64,000 nt of DNA from Chitinophaga barathri. GTDB taxonomy: Bacteria; Bacteroidota; Bacteroidia; Chitinophagales; Chitinophagaceae. The notes below the pieces were generated by a model. It searched no databases. It was not told where the DNA came from and was given only the letters and a program-made list of their open reading frames with translations. Location of the stretch: NCBI RefSeq assembly GCF_003807585.1, contig NZ_RMBX01000005.1, positions 186,001-250,000 on the forward strand. Direction: 5' to 3'. The position numbers and the translations under genes were made by a program. Below, piece after piece: positions 1 through 8,316 of the stretch; within the stretch, counting starts at the first letter, position 1; every line of letters starts with the position of its first letter.

Positions 1-78
1 GATGTGTTGCAGCGTGTCCTGGCTGTATGCCCTATTCACAAAAAGGGCCGACAGCAGGAAAAAAAAGATATATTTCAT
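1..78 (-). CDS. N-terminus of a secreted protein, cut by the left window edge
   Basis: An ATG at 78 (complement) opens a reading frame of 26 codons that is still open at base 1. The peptide begins MKYIFFFLLSALFVNRAYSQ, a typical Sec signal peptide: Lys at position 3, a Phe/Leu-rich core, and an A-Y-S-Q cleavage region of the kind common in Bacteroidota. The mature part (DTLQHI...) is too short for a family assignment. The protein is probably periplasmic or outer-membrane. Confidence 0.6.
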   Translation of the reverse strand, partial: MKYIFFFLLSALFVNRAYSQDTLQHI

Positions 79-568
79 CGCCTGTGTTTCTGTTTGGTCA
101 TCGTACTTGCCTGGAGCCGGGCAGGTCCGTCAAAAAGGGAAAGGGCAAAATAAAATAATTTCATGCGCATTTGAATAAAGGCAAAGGGTATACGCCATTT
201 AACATGATGCATACCCTCTGAATAAATGTATTATTTAATTGCCACAAATCTCATCTGCGGCACTGTTGCCATTTCGTTATCCTTTTGCGGAAGGAGCTGG
301 TACTATTTGAACATTGCAGGATAATTTTCCCCGATATCCCGGGCCGGATATGTGGAATTTCTTCCACAACATGATATTATTTACAGTTTTCTCTCCTTCG
401 ACTCTCGTTCGACGATCCTTCGACGATCCTATATCTATCGTTGCTCCTTCGGTTTTGGATAATATAATATCAATTCTGTAAAGGTCTGCGTGGTATTTTT
501 TGAACGTCGGTTATCTGTCCATCCTATTAAACGGCTCCTTTCCCGGTGGCTCCGGGAGATTGAATCCG
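79..568. other. 490-bp intergenic region, no gene recognised
   Basis: This gap lies between the leftward partial gene and the 3' end of the leftward quinoprotein gene, so it should hold the promoter of the former and the terminator of the latter. No clear protein-coding frame or strong U-tailed hairpin was found. The one conspicuous structure is an 11-bp-period tandem array at about 397-451, listed separately. Confidence 0.5.
397..451. repeat. Degenerate tandem array with 11-bp period
   Basis: Consecutive 11-mers are TTCGACTCTCG (397-407), TTCGACGATCC (408-418), TTCGACGATCC (419-429, identical to the previous copy), TATATCTATCG (430-440) and TTGCTCCTTCG (441-451). The first three are clear copies and the last two are weak. 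The unit length matches that of the array at 51206-51260. Confidence 0.6.
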
Positions 569-2704
569 CTATGGCAACGCAAAGGCCACATAGCTGTCCC
601 CGGACGGCACGTTCAGCTTGCCGCCGCCACAGGCGATGACAACAAATTGTTTTCCATTAACATTATACACGGCGGGTGTGGCAAAACCCGAAGCGGGCAG
701 GGAGGTTTCCCAGAGCAACTGCCCGGTGCGTTTGTTAAAGGCGCGCATTTTGGCGTCTTTCGTAGCGGCGATCAGCACCAGTCCGCCGGCCGTAACCACG
801 GGAGCGCCATAGTTTTCCGTACCGGTTTTGATGCCGCGGCCTTTAAATGCGGGGTCCTCCCCTAACGTGTCGCGCCATACGAACTTCCCGGTGTTCAGGT
901 CGATGGCGGTGAGCGTGCCCCAGGGAGGACTGTTTGCCGGAAGGCCTTCTTTGCTGAGGAATTTATTGTAGCCGGTCATGGTATAAGGAAGATTGCGGAA
1001 GCTGTCCGGCTGCTGCCGCGGGCCGTTATAGGCCAGGGGCTGGGATTTTTTCAAATCCAGTACAAATGCGGCGAGGGCGTTCTTTTCTTCCGGTTTCAGG
1101 CTGTTGAAGGCGGGCATCATACGCCTGCCGGTGCTGAGGAGTTGCAGGAACTGCTCCGTATTGAACCGCTGCTGAATATTCACCAGTGCGGGATAAGCGC
1201 CGCCGCCTTCCAGTTCGCGGCCGTGGCAGCTCATACAATGCGCTCGGTAAAGGCGTTTGCCTGCCTGGAGATTGGTTTCTTTTTTCAGCTCTTCTTTCGG
1301 GGCGTCCACTACCTGCAATACCCATGGCATTTCGCTGGCATTCACGTAGAGTATTCCCGTTTCCGGGTCAAATGCCGGGCCTCCCCATTCCGCACCGCCG
1401 TCGAACCCCGGGAATATAACCGTACCTTCTTTGGAAGGCGGCTCGAACATATGCGAACGTTTATACGACGCCCAGCGCCGTTTTACTTCCGCCAGCGAAG
1501 AATCCGGTAACAGGTAGTTCAGATCGGCTTCCGTGAATAGCTGCCGTACAAAAGGCGCGGGAAGCGTTGGATAGGGCTGCGTAGGCCACAGCTGCTCTCC
1601 TGTCAGGAGGCTGGGGCCTGGTACGGGACGTTCCTCTACCGGGAAAAGCGGTGTACCGGTAGTTCGGTCCAGCAGGAATACAAAACCCGTTTTGGTCACC
1701 TGCGCCACCGCTTCTTTCTTTTTCCCTTCGTGGTTTACGGTTACCAGCACCGGCGGGGCGGGCAGGTCGCGGTCCCACACATCGTGATGAACGCTCTGGA
1801 AGTGCCAGATACGTTTTCCGGTGTTCGCGTCCAGCGCCAGCAGGCTGTTGCCGAACAGGTTCGCGCCTTTGCGCATGCCGCCGTAGAAGTCGAACGATAC
1901 GGACCCGACGGGCGCAAACAATATCCCCTTATCTTCATCCAGGCTAAAACCCGACCAGGCGTTTGCGCCGCCGAGATGTTTATACGCATCGGGATTGTCC
2001 CATACATCATAACCATGTTCGCCGGGCTGCGGGATGGTGTGGAATATCCAGCGCAGTTTGCCGCTATGCACGTCGTAACTGCGGATATGTCCGGGTGCCG
2101 CATCGCTCCCTTCGGACACACGCGAGCCGATGATCAGCTGGTCTTTGTAAATGATACCCGGCGAAGTGGTGATCACATATAGGTCTTTGGAACCGTCACC
2201 GAGATCGTTATGAAGATCCAGTCGGCCGCTGTCCGCAAAAGACAGCGCGGGTTTGCCGCTGATGGCGTCTATGGCGTACAGGTTGGAGCCGGCCGTATAA
2301 AAAATACGTTTGTCTTTTTCATCTTCCCAATACGTGACACCGCGCAGGGTATTGATGTTCTTTTGTTTTCCCGCGCCGGCAAAAGGATCAAACACCCACT
2401 TCTCTTTACCTGTGGCAGCATCCAGCGCAAGCAGCTTCAGCTGCGGAGACACGGCGTAAAGGATACCGTTCACCATCACCGGGTTACATTGTATCTGCGA
2501 GCGGCCCGCGGAATCGGCATCGCCGGTGCGGTATTCCCATACAGGCTTCAACTGGTGAACGTTCGAGGTATCTATCTGCCGGAGGGATGAATATTTTAAA
2601 CCCTCTTTGGAACCGTTGTAAACGGGCCATTGGTCGTAGGCATTTTTGGCGGCCTGCTTGCAGGAGCACAGCAGCAGGGCGAGGAAGATCGTGTAACGTG
2701 GCAT
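569..2704 (-). CDS. PQQ-dependent dehydrogenase with inserted cytochrome c domain (lipoprotein)
   Basis: A 711-aa protein of the quinoprotein (PQQ) alcohol/glucose dehydrogenase family, which oxidises alcohols or sugars in the periplasm and passes electrons to heme c and the respiratory chain. A signal peptide ends in a lipobox (LLCSC, residues about 11-15), so it is probably membrane-anchored. Beta-propeller blades follow, with repeated W-docking motifs such as ALDAATGKEKW, ALDANTGKRIWHFQ and FNKRTGQLLWE. A cytochrome c segment with a CMSCH heme motif near residue 490 and a Met-bearing stretch (GRRMMPAF) interrupts the propeller, which resumes to the C-terminus; this insertion is usual in one subfamily. 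No PQQ biosynthesis genes lie nearby. The substrate cannot be read from the sequence. Confidence 0.85.
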   Translation of the reverse strand: MPRYTIFLALLLCSCKQAAKNAYDQWPVYNGSKEGLKYSSLRQIDTSNVHQLKPVWEYRTGDADSAGRSQIQCNPVMVNGILYAVSPQLKLLALDAATGKEKWVFDPFAGAGKQKNINTLRGVTYWEDEKDKRIFYTAGSNLYAIDAISGKPALSFADSGRLDLHNDLGDGSKDLYVITTSPGIIYKDQLIIGSRVSEGSDAAPGHIRSYDVHSGKLRWIFHTIPQPGEHGYDVWDNPDAYKHLGGANAWSGFSLDEDKGILFAPVGSVSFDFYGGMRKGANLFGNSLLALDANTGKRIWHFQSVHHDVWDRDLPAPPVLVTVNHEGKKKEAVAQVTKTGFVFLLDRTTGTPLFPVEERPVPGPSLLTGEQLWPTQPYPTLPAPFVRQLFTEADLNYLLPDSSLAEVKRRWASYKRSHMFEPPSKEGTVIFPGFDGGAEWGGPAFDPETGILYVNASEMPWVLQVVDAPKEELKKETNLQAGKRLYRAHCMSCHGRELEGGGAYPALVNIQQRFNTEQFLQLLSTGRRMMPAFNSLKPEEKNALAAFVLDLKKSQPLAYNGPRQQPDSFRNLPYTMTGYNKFLSKEGLPANSPPWGTLTAIDLNTGKFVWRDTLGEDPAFKGRGIKTGTENYGAPVVTAGGLVLIAATKDAKMRAFNKRTGQLLWETSLPASGFATPAVYNVNGKQFVVIACGGGKLNVPSGDSYVAFALP

Positions 2705-2766
2705 AAGCTCTTAAATTAATAAATATAAATTACCGCCGTCGGGAAATCTTGCATGGAAAAACGGGG

Positions 2767-2774
2767 TAAATTTG
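2767..2774 (+). promoter_or_regulatory. Bacteroidota -7 box (TAAATTTG)
   Basis: TAAATTTG is an exact match to the Bacteroidota -7 consensus TAnnTTTG and lies 24-31 bases upstream of the ATG at 2798. A TTG at 2749-2751 could be a poor -33 element, but its spacing is shorter than usual. The box lies inside the extended frame that starts at 2753, which argues for the downstream start. Confidence 0.5.
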
Positions 2775-2797
2775 AACCTGTTAAAGATTGGTCCATT

Positions 2798-3655
2798 ATG
2801 CATAGTCAACCCGGAAACTCGCAACAGTTAAAGGCCGAAGCATTCAAAGCGCTCCATGAGCGGCCCGGCATTTTTGTAGTGCCCAATCCCTGGGACGCCG
2901 GCTCCGCGAAGATGCTGGAATCGCTTGGGTTCAAAGCGCTGGCGACTACCAGCGCAGGCCTTGCCTGGTCGCTGGGCAAGCCGGACGGGCACGCGTCCAT
3001 TACACGGGAAGAGACCCTGCAGAATGTACAAAACATTATCGCTGCCACGCATCTGCCCGTATCCGCCGATCTTGAGAACGGGTACGGCGATGATCCCGCT
3101 GTGTGCGCGGAAACGATCCTGCTTGCGGCAAAAGCCGGGCTGGCGGGCGGCTCCATAGAAGACGCCACCGGCAGACCGGAAGACCCGATCTATGCATTCG
3201 CTCATGCCGTGGAACGCGTAAAAGCTGCCGTAGCGGCTGCACGCAGTCTTCCTTATCCTTTTACACTCACCGCCCGCGCGGAGAACCTGATCTATGGCCG
3301 TCCGGACCTGGCGGATACCATCAAACGGCTGGTAGCCTTTGCCGATGCGGGGGCCGATGTATTGTTCGCCCCGGGCCTGAAAACCCGCGAGGAAATTGAA
3401 GCCGTGGTGAAAGCAGTGGCCCCGAGGCCGGTGAACGTGATCATGGGGCTTTCCGGTGTAAACGGGGCGTTTTCGCTGGATATGCTGGAGGATATGGGCG
3501 TAAAACGTATCAGTGTAGGTTCTTCACTGGTACGCGCAGCTTACGGCTCATTTTTTAAAGCGGCGGAAGAGATCGCGCGGGAAGGGACTTTCAGTTTTGC
3601 GGGAGATGCCAAACCTTATGCGGAGATGAATAAATTGTTTATTGACAAACCCTGA
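2798..3655 (+). CDS. Isocitrate lyase/PEP mutase family protein
   Basis: A 285-aa cytosolic (beta/alpha)8-barrel enzyme of the PEP mutase/isocitrate lyase superfamily, whose members make or break C-C or C-P bonds next to a carboxylate. Seen: VVPNPWDAGSAKMLESLGF near the N-terminus, the metal-site stretch ADLENGYGDD, the following GGSIEDAT, and a C-terminal ISVGSSLVRAAYGSF; all are typical of the broad carboxyphosphonoenolpyruvate/oxaloacetate-hydrolase-like group. The frame also opens at 2753 (15 more residues), but a promoter box lies in that extension and the family normally starts close to the QQLKAEAFKALH segment. It appears monocistronic. The exact reaction (2-methylisocitrate lyase, oxaloacetase or other) is not determinable. 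Confidence 0.8.
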   Translation: MHSQPGNSQQLKAEAFKALHERPGIFVVPNPWDAGSAKMLESLGFKALATTSAGLAWSLGKPDGHASITREETLQNVQNIIAATHLPVSADLENGYGDDPAVCAETILLAAKAGLAGGSIEDATGRPEDPIYAFAHAVERVKAAVAAARSLPYPFTLTARAENLIYGRPDLADTIKRLVAFADAGADVLFAPGLKTREEIEAVVKAVAPRPVNVIMGLSGVNGAFSLDMLEDMGVKRISVGSSLVRAAYGSFFKAAEEIAREGTFSFAGDAKPYAEMNKLFIDKP

Positions 3656-3696
3656 TCAGAATAATTTTATACATTAGCCGGGAAAATTGCAGGGAA

Positions 3697-4038
3697 TTGT
3701 TCAATTACGCGTCAGATATATCTTTTAAAGGCAGGCTCCGTATTATCTTATTGTTAGTACTCAGCCTGGTTTCCTGCGTATCCTACATCCTCCCGGACAA
3801 TATCCACCAGGGTTATATCCACGAATCCCTGCTGAATGAAAACGAAAGCCCGGAAGCCTGCAAAGTAAGCCTGGGCATAGAGGCAGCGGTAAAAAACAAA
3901 CGCGCCTTCAGCAAAAAACAGCCCCTTTACACCGCCATTACAGCCGTATACAGCACTAACGGCCATGAATATGCCCGCCTGGCCTCCTGGATCAGGCCGG
4001 CTTATTATATTTTCCTCTACCGGTTCAGCCTGTTTTAA
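3697..4038 (+). CDS. Small hypothetical protein, possible lipoprotein
   Basis: A 113-aa frame starting with TTG. The N-terminus has a basic segment (FKGRLR) followed by a hydrophobic stretch and LVSC, a plausible signal anchor or lipobox around residues 16-27. The C-terminal half carries ITAVYSTNGHEYARLASW and ends in an aromatic segment (AYYIFLYRFSLF). I recognise no family. A -7-like TACATTAG at 3670-3677 supports transcription. Gene reality rests on the plausible signal sequence and lack of a competing frame; the non-ATG start is a weakness. Confidence 0.45.
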   Translation: MFNYASDISFKGRLRIILLLVLSLVSCVSYILPDNIHQGYIHESLLNENESPEACKVSLGIEAAVKNKRAFSKKQPLYTAITAVYSTNGHEYARLASWIRPAYYIFLYRFSLF

Positions 4039-4138
4039 TCTCCCCTTTTCGTATCCACATCACCGACCGCCGCATGTTTCCCCACCGGGAACACGCTGAT
4101 GCATTTTTATTTTTCGTAAATTAAAAACAGAATGACTG

Positions 4139-4408
4139 ATGAAATGCCCAAATTGCAATGAAACGCTGCTGATGACGCAACGGAACAACGTTGAGATCGA
4201 TTATTGTCCCCAATGCCGCGGCATCTGGCTGGATAAAGGAGAGCTGGACAAACTGCTGGAGTATGATGACAAACGCAGCAACGAAGAGCACCGCCGGCAC
4301 GATGACCGCAACGATCATCATGACCATGACCACGGCCGTTTTGATGACCGCCACAAATACCCAAAGAAAAAGAAAGGATTCCTGGGTGACTTTTTTGACT
4401 TCGATTAA
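4139..4408 (+). CDS. Zinc-ribbon protein (zf-TFIIB type) with His/Asp-rich tail
   Basis: An 89-aa cytosolic protein. Residues 1-40 form a two-knuckle zinc ribbon (CPNC ... CPQC) followed by RGIWLDKGELDKLLE, diagnostic of the zf-TFIIB (PF13453) family. The central part is unusually rich in His and Asp (HHDHDHGRFDDRH) and precedes a Lys run (KKKKG) and an acidic end, so it could bind metal ions. It lies 17 bases upstream of the TerC-family gene on the same strand and is probably co-transcribed. Its molecular function is unknown; metal handling is inferred from the tail and the neighbour. Confidence 0.8.
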   Translation: MKCPNCNETLLMTQRNNVEIDYCPQCRGIWLDKGELDKLLEYDDKRSNEEHRRHDDRNDHHDHDHGRFDDRHKYPKKKKGFLGDFFDFD

Positions 4409-4425
4409 ACCTTAAATCTCAGATA

Positions 4426-5202
4426 ATGGAATTCATTATTCCCGACTTTACCGATGCTTCCGTCTGGATCAGCCTGATCACCCTTTGTTTCCTGGAAGTG
4501 GTATTGGGCATTGACAATATCATTTTTATCTCCATCGTGGCGGGCAAGCTGCCGGAGCACCAGCAGCGCAAAGCCCGGAATATCGGGCTGGGGCTCGCTA
4601 TGGTGTTCAGGGTCGGGCTTTTATTGTGTATCAACTGGATCATCGGGCTGAAGGACCCCGTCTTTAATTTCAAATGGCTGAACGGGGTGGTGATCCCACT
4701 CAGCTGGAAGGACATTATCCTGTTGGCGGGCGGGCTTTTCCTGATCGTCAAAAGTACCCTGGAAATACATCACAAGCTCCAGACGGACGCGCAGGACGGG
4801 CACAAGAACACCCGCGCCCCGCTCAGCCTCGGCTCGGTGCTTTTCCAGATCGTACTGGTGGACGCCGTCTTTTCCTTCGACTCCATCCTTACGGCCGTAG
4901 GCCTCGTGGATAATGTGCTCGTGATGATCATTGCCGTAGTCGTATCCATCATCATCATGATGCTGTTCGCCGGCCCGGTTACGAAGATCATCAACAAACA
5001 GCCCACGCTCCAGATGCTGGCATTGACGTTCCTGATCGTGATAGGCGTGGTACTGATCGCCAGCGGTTTCCACCAGGAGATCAGCAAAAGCATCATCTAC
5101 TCCTGCCTCGGCTTCTCGCTGATCGTCGAAATGCTGAACATCAGGCTGAGAGGGAAAAATGCGAAGAATATCGAATTAAACACACCCAAAGAGCTGAAAT
5201 AA
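4426..5202 (+). CDS. TerC family integral membrane protein
   Basis: A 258-aa polytopic membrane protein of the TerC/Alx/YoaE family, some of whose members export Mn2+ or help metallate secreted enzymes. The two family signatures are present: VVLGIDNIIFISIVAGKLP in the first helix, and VDAVFSFDSILTAVGLVDN in a middle helix, each with the conserved Asp thought to bind the cation. About seven hydrophobic segments are visible. It follows the zinc-ribbon gene and ends 11 bases before a strong hairpin terminator, so the pair forms a short operon. The transported ion is not deducible. Confidence 0.88.
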   Translation: MEFIIPDFTDASVWISLITLCFLEVVLGIDNIIFISIVAGKLPEHQQRKARNIGLGLAMVFRVGLLLCINWIIGLKDPVFNFKWLNGVVIPLSWKDIILLAGGLFLIVKSTLEIHHKLQTDAQDGHKNTRAPLSLGSVLFQIVLVDAVFSFDSILTAVGLVDNVLVMIIAVVVSIIIMMLFAGPVTKIINKQPTLQMLALTFLIVIGVVLIASGFHQEISKSIIYSCLGFSLIVEMLNIRLRGKNAKNIELNTPKELK

Positions 5203-5212
5203 CAGCGTATAC

Positions 5213-5250
5213 AAAACAGGGCGGCCCTTTTGGACCGCCCTGTTTTTTTT
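5213..5250. terminator. Bidirectional intrinsic terminator
   Basis: The stem pairs 5217-5227 with 5232-5242 (one mismatch) around a TTTT loop. It is flanked by AAAA on the left and eight T on the right, so it can end transcription of terC rightward and of the TPR gene leftward. Confidence 0.9.
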
Positions 5251-5270
5251 ATGTCTTGTTTATCCTGGTA

Positions 5271-6410
5271 TCACTTGTTTGCGGGCGTGGTAGATGCCGC
5301 CGGATCGATGCCTTTGTCCAGTATTTTCACTACCGCCGCTTTCAGATCGGTATACTTCAGGTCATCGTTGAACCCTATGCCATAATTCAGGTGCGTGGTT
5401 CCTTTCGTGCCGCAGAGGATATATTTTATACCGTCCAGCTCCACCGAAAAAGGAGAATACTCCGTTTGTATCCGCATCACGATGTTGTCCGCCTTATCCA
5501 CCACGTAAAACAGGTGTTTGTTAAATATCTTTTTGCTCGGGCCCTCTTCGTATCTTTCAAATACCTGCACGGTGTGGTCTTTCCATTTGAACTGGTCAAA
5601 ACAGAACATGTCTTTCATGTTGTCCTTCAGCAATTCCTTTTTATGCGCATCATATAACCGGTCCTTGTAGGGTTTTGCTTTTTCATATTCCCCCCGGGCG
5701 TAATATACCTGGATGAGGTTGGAATAGGCGTGATAATCATCCGGAGTAAGTTGGATAAGCTCCGTAAGCGCAGATTCCGCCGGGCCATAGTTGCCTTCCA
5801 GGTACTCCAGCTGACCGATATTAAACAAAGCCCTGGGGTATTCCTCCTCTTCTTTACCGATGTTGGTTTTGGCATCATACAGCGCCGCGATGGTTTCCTT
5901 TTGCTGGCCCCTTTCGGAATATATGTTTGCGATCATCATATACGAACGGGCGGGCGCATTTTTCAGCGTGGTGGATTTTTTAAAACTCTCCAGCGACAGG
6001 TCGTAGTTCTTCAGGTAATACTGCGACTCACCCAGGCCGTTGTGATAGTCGGCGCTGTCCGGTGCAATACGGATGGCTTCTTTGAACTCATCCACCGCTT
6101 CCGTATGTTTTCCCAGGTAGTTGTACAGCCAGCCTTTGAGATTATGGGGCTTTGCGTAGTGCTGATCTTTTTTAATAGAAAGATCGGCATACTTCAGGCA
6201 ACTATCCACCTGTTCTTTTCCATAAAAAGCCACTGAAACAGCATACACGGCTTTTGCCGAAAGACCCGTGGCCACCGGAGCATACCCTGATATCACTTTA
6301 TCGTACTCTTCCCGGTCTATCATAGCTTTGAGGGTATCGGCCACAGCATCCTGGGCTGCGGCGGCTCTGCTGAAAAGGAGCAATAAAAGGAGGGGGACTA
6401 TTTTGCGCAT
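5271..6410 (-). CDS. Secreted TPR-repeat protein
   Basis: A 379-aa protein with a signal peptide (MRKIVPLLLLLLFSRAAAAQ) and then tetratricopeptide repeats over residues about 60-260. Recognisable helices include HNLKGWLYNYLGKHTEAVDE, NGLGESQYYLKNYDLSLESF, FNIGQLEYLEGNYGPAESAL and SNLIQVYYARGEYEKAKPY. The C-terminal 120 residues (from MFCFDQFKWKDHTVQVFERY) form a separate non-TPR domain of beta character that I do not recognise. It is probably periplasmic and involved in protein-protein contact. It stands alone, converging with terC across the terminator at 5213-5250. Confidence 0.75.
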   Translation of the reverse strand: MRKIVPLLLLLLFSRAAAAQDAVADTLKAMIDREEYDKVISGYAPVATGLSAKAVYAVSVAFYGKEQVDSCLKYADLSIKKDQHYAKPHNLKGWLYNYLGKHTEAVDEFKEAIRIAPDSADYHNGLGESQYYLKNYDLSLESFKKSTTLKNAPARSYMMIANIYSERGQQKETIAALYDAKTNIGKEEEEYPRALFNIGQLEYLEGNYGPAESALTELIQLTPDDYHAYSNLIQVYYARGEYEKAKPYKDRLYDAHKKELLKDNMKDMFCFDQFKWKDHTVQVFERYEEGPSKKIFNKHLFYVVDKADNIVMRIQTEYSPFSVELDGIKYILCGTKGTTHLNYGIGFNDDLKYTDLKAAVVKILDKGIDPAASTTPANK

Positions 6411-6506
6411 AGGGATAAATTTGAAATTAAATATAAAGGGGATTCCAAAAAGAAAGGCTTCTCCCGCGCTTATTTAACATTATTTTGTACTCTATGCCCT
6501 TTTTAC

Positions 6507-7661
6507 TTAAACCCAGGCCTTGATCAGCAGCCCCAATACTGCCGCCGCAAGAATAATAAACGGCTCCTGCACTTTCTTTTTAAACATCAGCAGGGTAATC
6601 ACCGCAAGGCAGATCAGCACAGCCGGAATATCCTTCACGCTCCGCTGGCCCAACACGACTACCGCCCCGGCAATGGCTCCGATGGCGGCGGCTGTGATAC
6701 CGTCCACAAACGCTTTGATACCTGGCCGTCGGCCGTATTTCCGGAAGTATGGAGCCGGTATAACCGTCAGCAGATAGCAGGGGAAAAAAGTGGCAAATGA
6801 AGAAACAGCCGCCCCGGGAAAACCGGCAGCCAGGTAGCCAATAAAACCGACCGTGATCACCACCGGGCCAGGTGTGATCATTGCCACGGCCACCGCGTCC
6901 ATAAATTCCTGTTCGCTTAGCCAGCCATACTCTTTCACAACACCACCATATAAAAACGGTACTATCGCCAGCCCGCTGCCAAATACAAAAGCGCCCGCTT
7001 TGGTAAAGAACAAAAAGATCTCACCGAGTTTCTCATGATCTCCCATACTCACATTTACCTGCAAAAATGCAGGGAAAATAAACTTCGTTGCGGTACCGGC
7101 ACCCGGCTTAAGCCAGATGGAGGACTTCACCAGCCAGTAAAATATGCCGCTGCCGATAAACAAGCCGATATGCTCGGTTTCTGTAATTACAGTCGTTGCG
7201 GCTGCCACGAGATAAGTAAACCAGAGATAATAATCCTTACCGATAGATTTACGGGTAAGCCTGTACGCACTGACCGCGATAATGCCGATCACCGCCGCTC
7301 CCACGCCGTAAAAAACCGACTGTATCCAACTGATGCCCTGGTAGCGTACATATACGAAGCCGAGCGCAAGCACCATCAGGAAAGATGGCAATACAAAAGC
7401 CAATCCGGCGAGCGTAGCGCCCCACAGCCTGTAATGCACAAACCCGATATAGATCGCCAGCTGTGCGGCCAGCGGCCCCGGTGCGAGTTGCGAGAGCGCC
7501 ATTCCTTCCCGGTAATCATCTTCCGTGATCCATGCCCGTTTTTCCACCAGGTCCCGGTGCATGTAACCTACCAGTGCCACCGGCCCGCCAAAGCCGATGG
7601 TACCGAGTTTCAGGAAGTAAAACACCAGGTTTTTCAGACTATATTCAGTAGCCACCGTCAT
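6507..7661 (-). CDS. chrA: Chromate transporter ChrA (two CHR domains)
   Basis: A 384-aa membrane protein of the CHR superfamily, which exports chromate. It has the long, two-domain architecture. The N-terminal domain shows FFLKLGTIGFGGPVALVGYM and LSQLAPGPLAAQLAIYIG; the C-terminal domain repeats the pattern with FFTKAGAFVFGSGLAIVPFL and MITPGPVVITVGFIGYLAAG. Around ten hydrophobic segments are visible. It is the last gene of a leftward unit, 21 bases after a small outer-membrane-like gene and downstream of a ChrB/AraC fusion regulator, which supports a chromate-resistance role. Confidence 0.93.
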   Translation of the reverse strand: MTVATEYSLKNLVFYFLKLGTIGFGGPVALVGYMHRDLVEKRAWITEDDYREGMALSQLAPGPLAAQLAIYIGFVHYRLWGATLAGLAFVLPSFLMVLALGFVYVRYQGISWIQSVFYGVGAAVIGIIAVSAYRLTRKSIGKDYYLWFTYLVAAATTVITETEHIGLFIGSGIFYWLVKSSIWLKPGAGTATKFIFPAFLQVNVSMGDHEKLGEIFLFFTKAGAFVFGSGLAIVPFLYGGVVKEYGWLSEQEFMDAVAVAMITPGPVVITVGFIGYLAAGFPGAAVSSFATFFPCYLLTVIPAPYFRKYGRRPGIKAFVDGITAAAIGAIAGAVVVLGQRSVKDIPAVLICLAVITLLMFKKKVQEPFIILAAAVLGLLIKAWV

Positions 7662-7682
7662 ATGATTGAAGGATGAAAAAAA

Positions 7683-8225
7683 TCAGAACACAATTCCAAA
7701 CTGCAAGCCCACCCCTATGGTAGCAGGCTGATCATTGCCGAACCGGGCGGGCACAGGAAGAGCGGCAAACCAGTTGTAACCTCTGCCCTTTATGATTATT
7801 TTGTTCAGCACCGGTGTAAACCCATACCTCCCCGACGTTTCAAATGCCGCGCGGGCCGCCAGCGTAAACCCTTTCCCCAGGCCAATCAGCATACCCGGAT
7901 GAAACAACAGGTTATTCATTTTGCCGGTACCGCCCGATGCCCTGATCACCGGTACTAATTCTATGGAAAAGCCGATCCCCGGGTTCTTCCAGATATTGAT
8001 ACCTGTAGGCAGCCCCACCGTATAAGCACCGTCGAAATTGTAGTGTGGCTCGTGATGGCCGAATGTAACCAGCGGATGAAGTATCCCCACATATCCCATT
8101 ACCCTGGGATAGGCGGCAGAAGCCTGCTGTGAAAATGCAGGCCATGAAAAGCCGGCCGCAAGGATGATCGTCAACATTCCCTTCTGTAATTGTTGCCGGA
8201 TAAAACCGTTCCTGATAATTTGCAT
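7683..8225 (-). CDS. Hypothetical exported, probably outer-membrane protein of the chromate cassette
   Basis: A 180-aa protein. The N-terminus (MQIIRNGFIRQQLQKGMLTI...AGFSWPAFSQQ) is a signal peptide with cleavage near residue 33. The mature part alternates polar and hydrophobic residues, is rich in Gly and Tyr, and ends in GVGLQFGIVF, the C-terminal aromatic pattern of beta-barrel outer-membrane proteins. It sits between the regulator and chrA, 21 bases from the latter, suggesting a matched accessory function. No named family was recognised. Confidence 0.65.
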   Translation of the reverse strand: MQIIRNGFIRQQLQKGMLTIILAAGFSWPAFSQQASAAYPRVMGYVGILHPLVTFGHHEPHYNFDGAYTVGLPTGINIWKNPGIGFSIELVPVIRASGGTGKMNNLLFHPGMLIGLGKGFTLAARAAFETSGRYGFTPVLNKIIIKGRGYNWFAALPVPARFGNDQPATIGVGLQFGIVF

Positions 8226-8234
8226 GTACGTTTC

Positions 8235-8264
8235 AGCATTTAGTGTTCAGATGAACACAATGCT
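8235..8264. promoter_or_regulatory. Palindromic operator candidate before the chromate genes
   Basis: GTGTTCA (8243-8249) and TGAACAC (8252-8258) form a perfect inverted repeat around GA. Outer arms AGCATT (8235-8240) and AATGCT (8259-8264) extend it with a two-base bulge on one side. The site is 10-39 bases upstream of the start of the outer-membrane-like gene, where a repressor or activator of the cassette could bind. Confidence 0.5.
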
Positions 8265-8316
8265 ATCAATAAAAGAAGGCCGGAAATAGAACAGAAATGA
8301 CCGTCTTGTACGGAAA

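Noticed and set aside
408..429. Direct repeat considered as an insertion-sequence or CRISPR remnant
   Set aside because: The units are contiguous 11-mers with no spacers, no terminal inverted repeats and no transposase or cas gene nearby, so a tandem array is the simpler description.
2753..2797. Upstream extension of the PEP mutase-family gene
   Set aside because: The extension contains an exact -7 promoter box (2767-2774) and no family similarity, so the ATG at 2798 was chosen.
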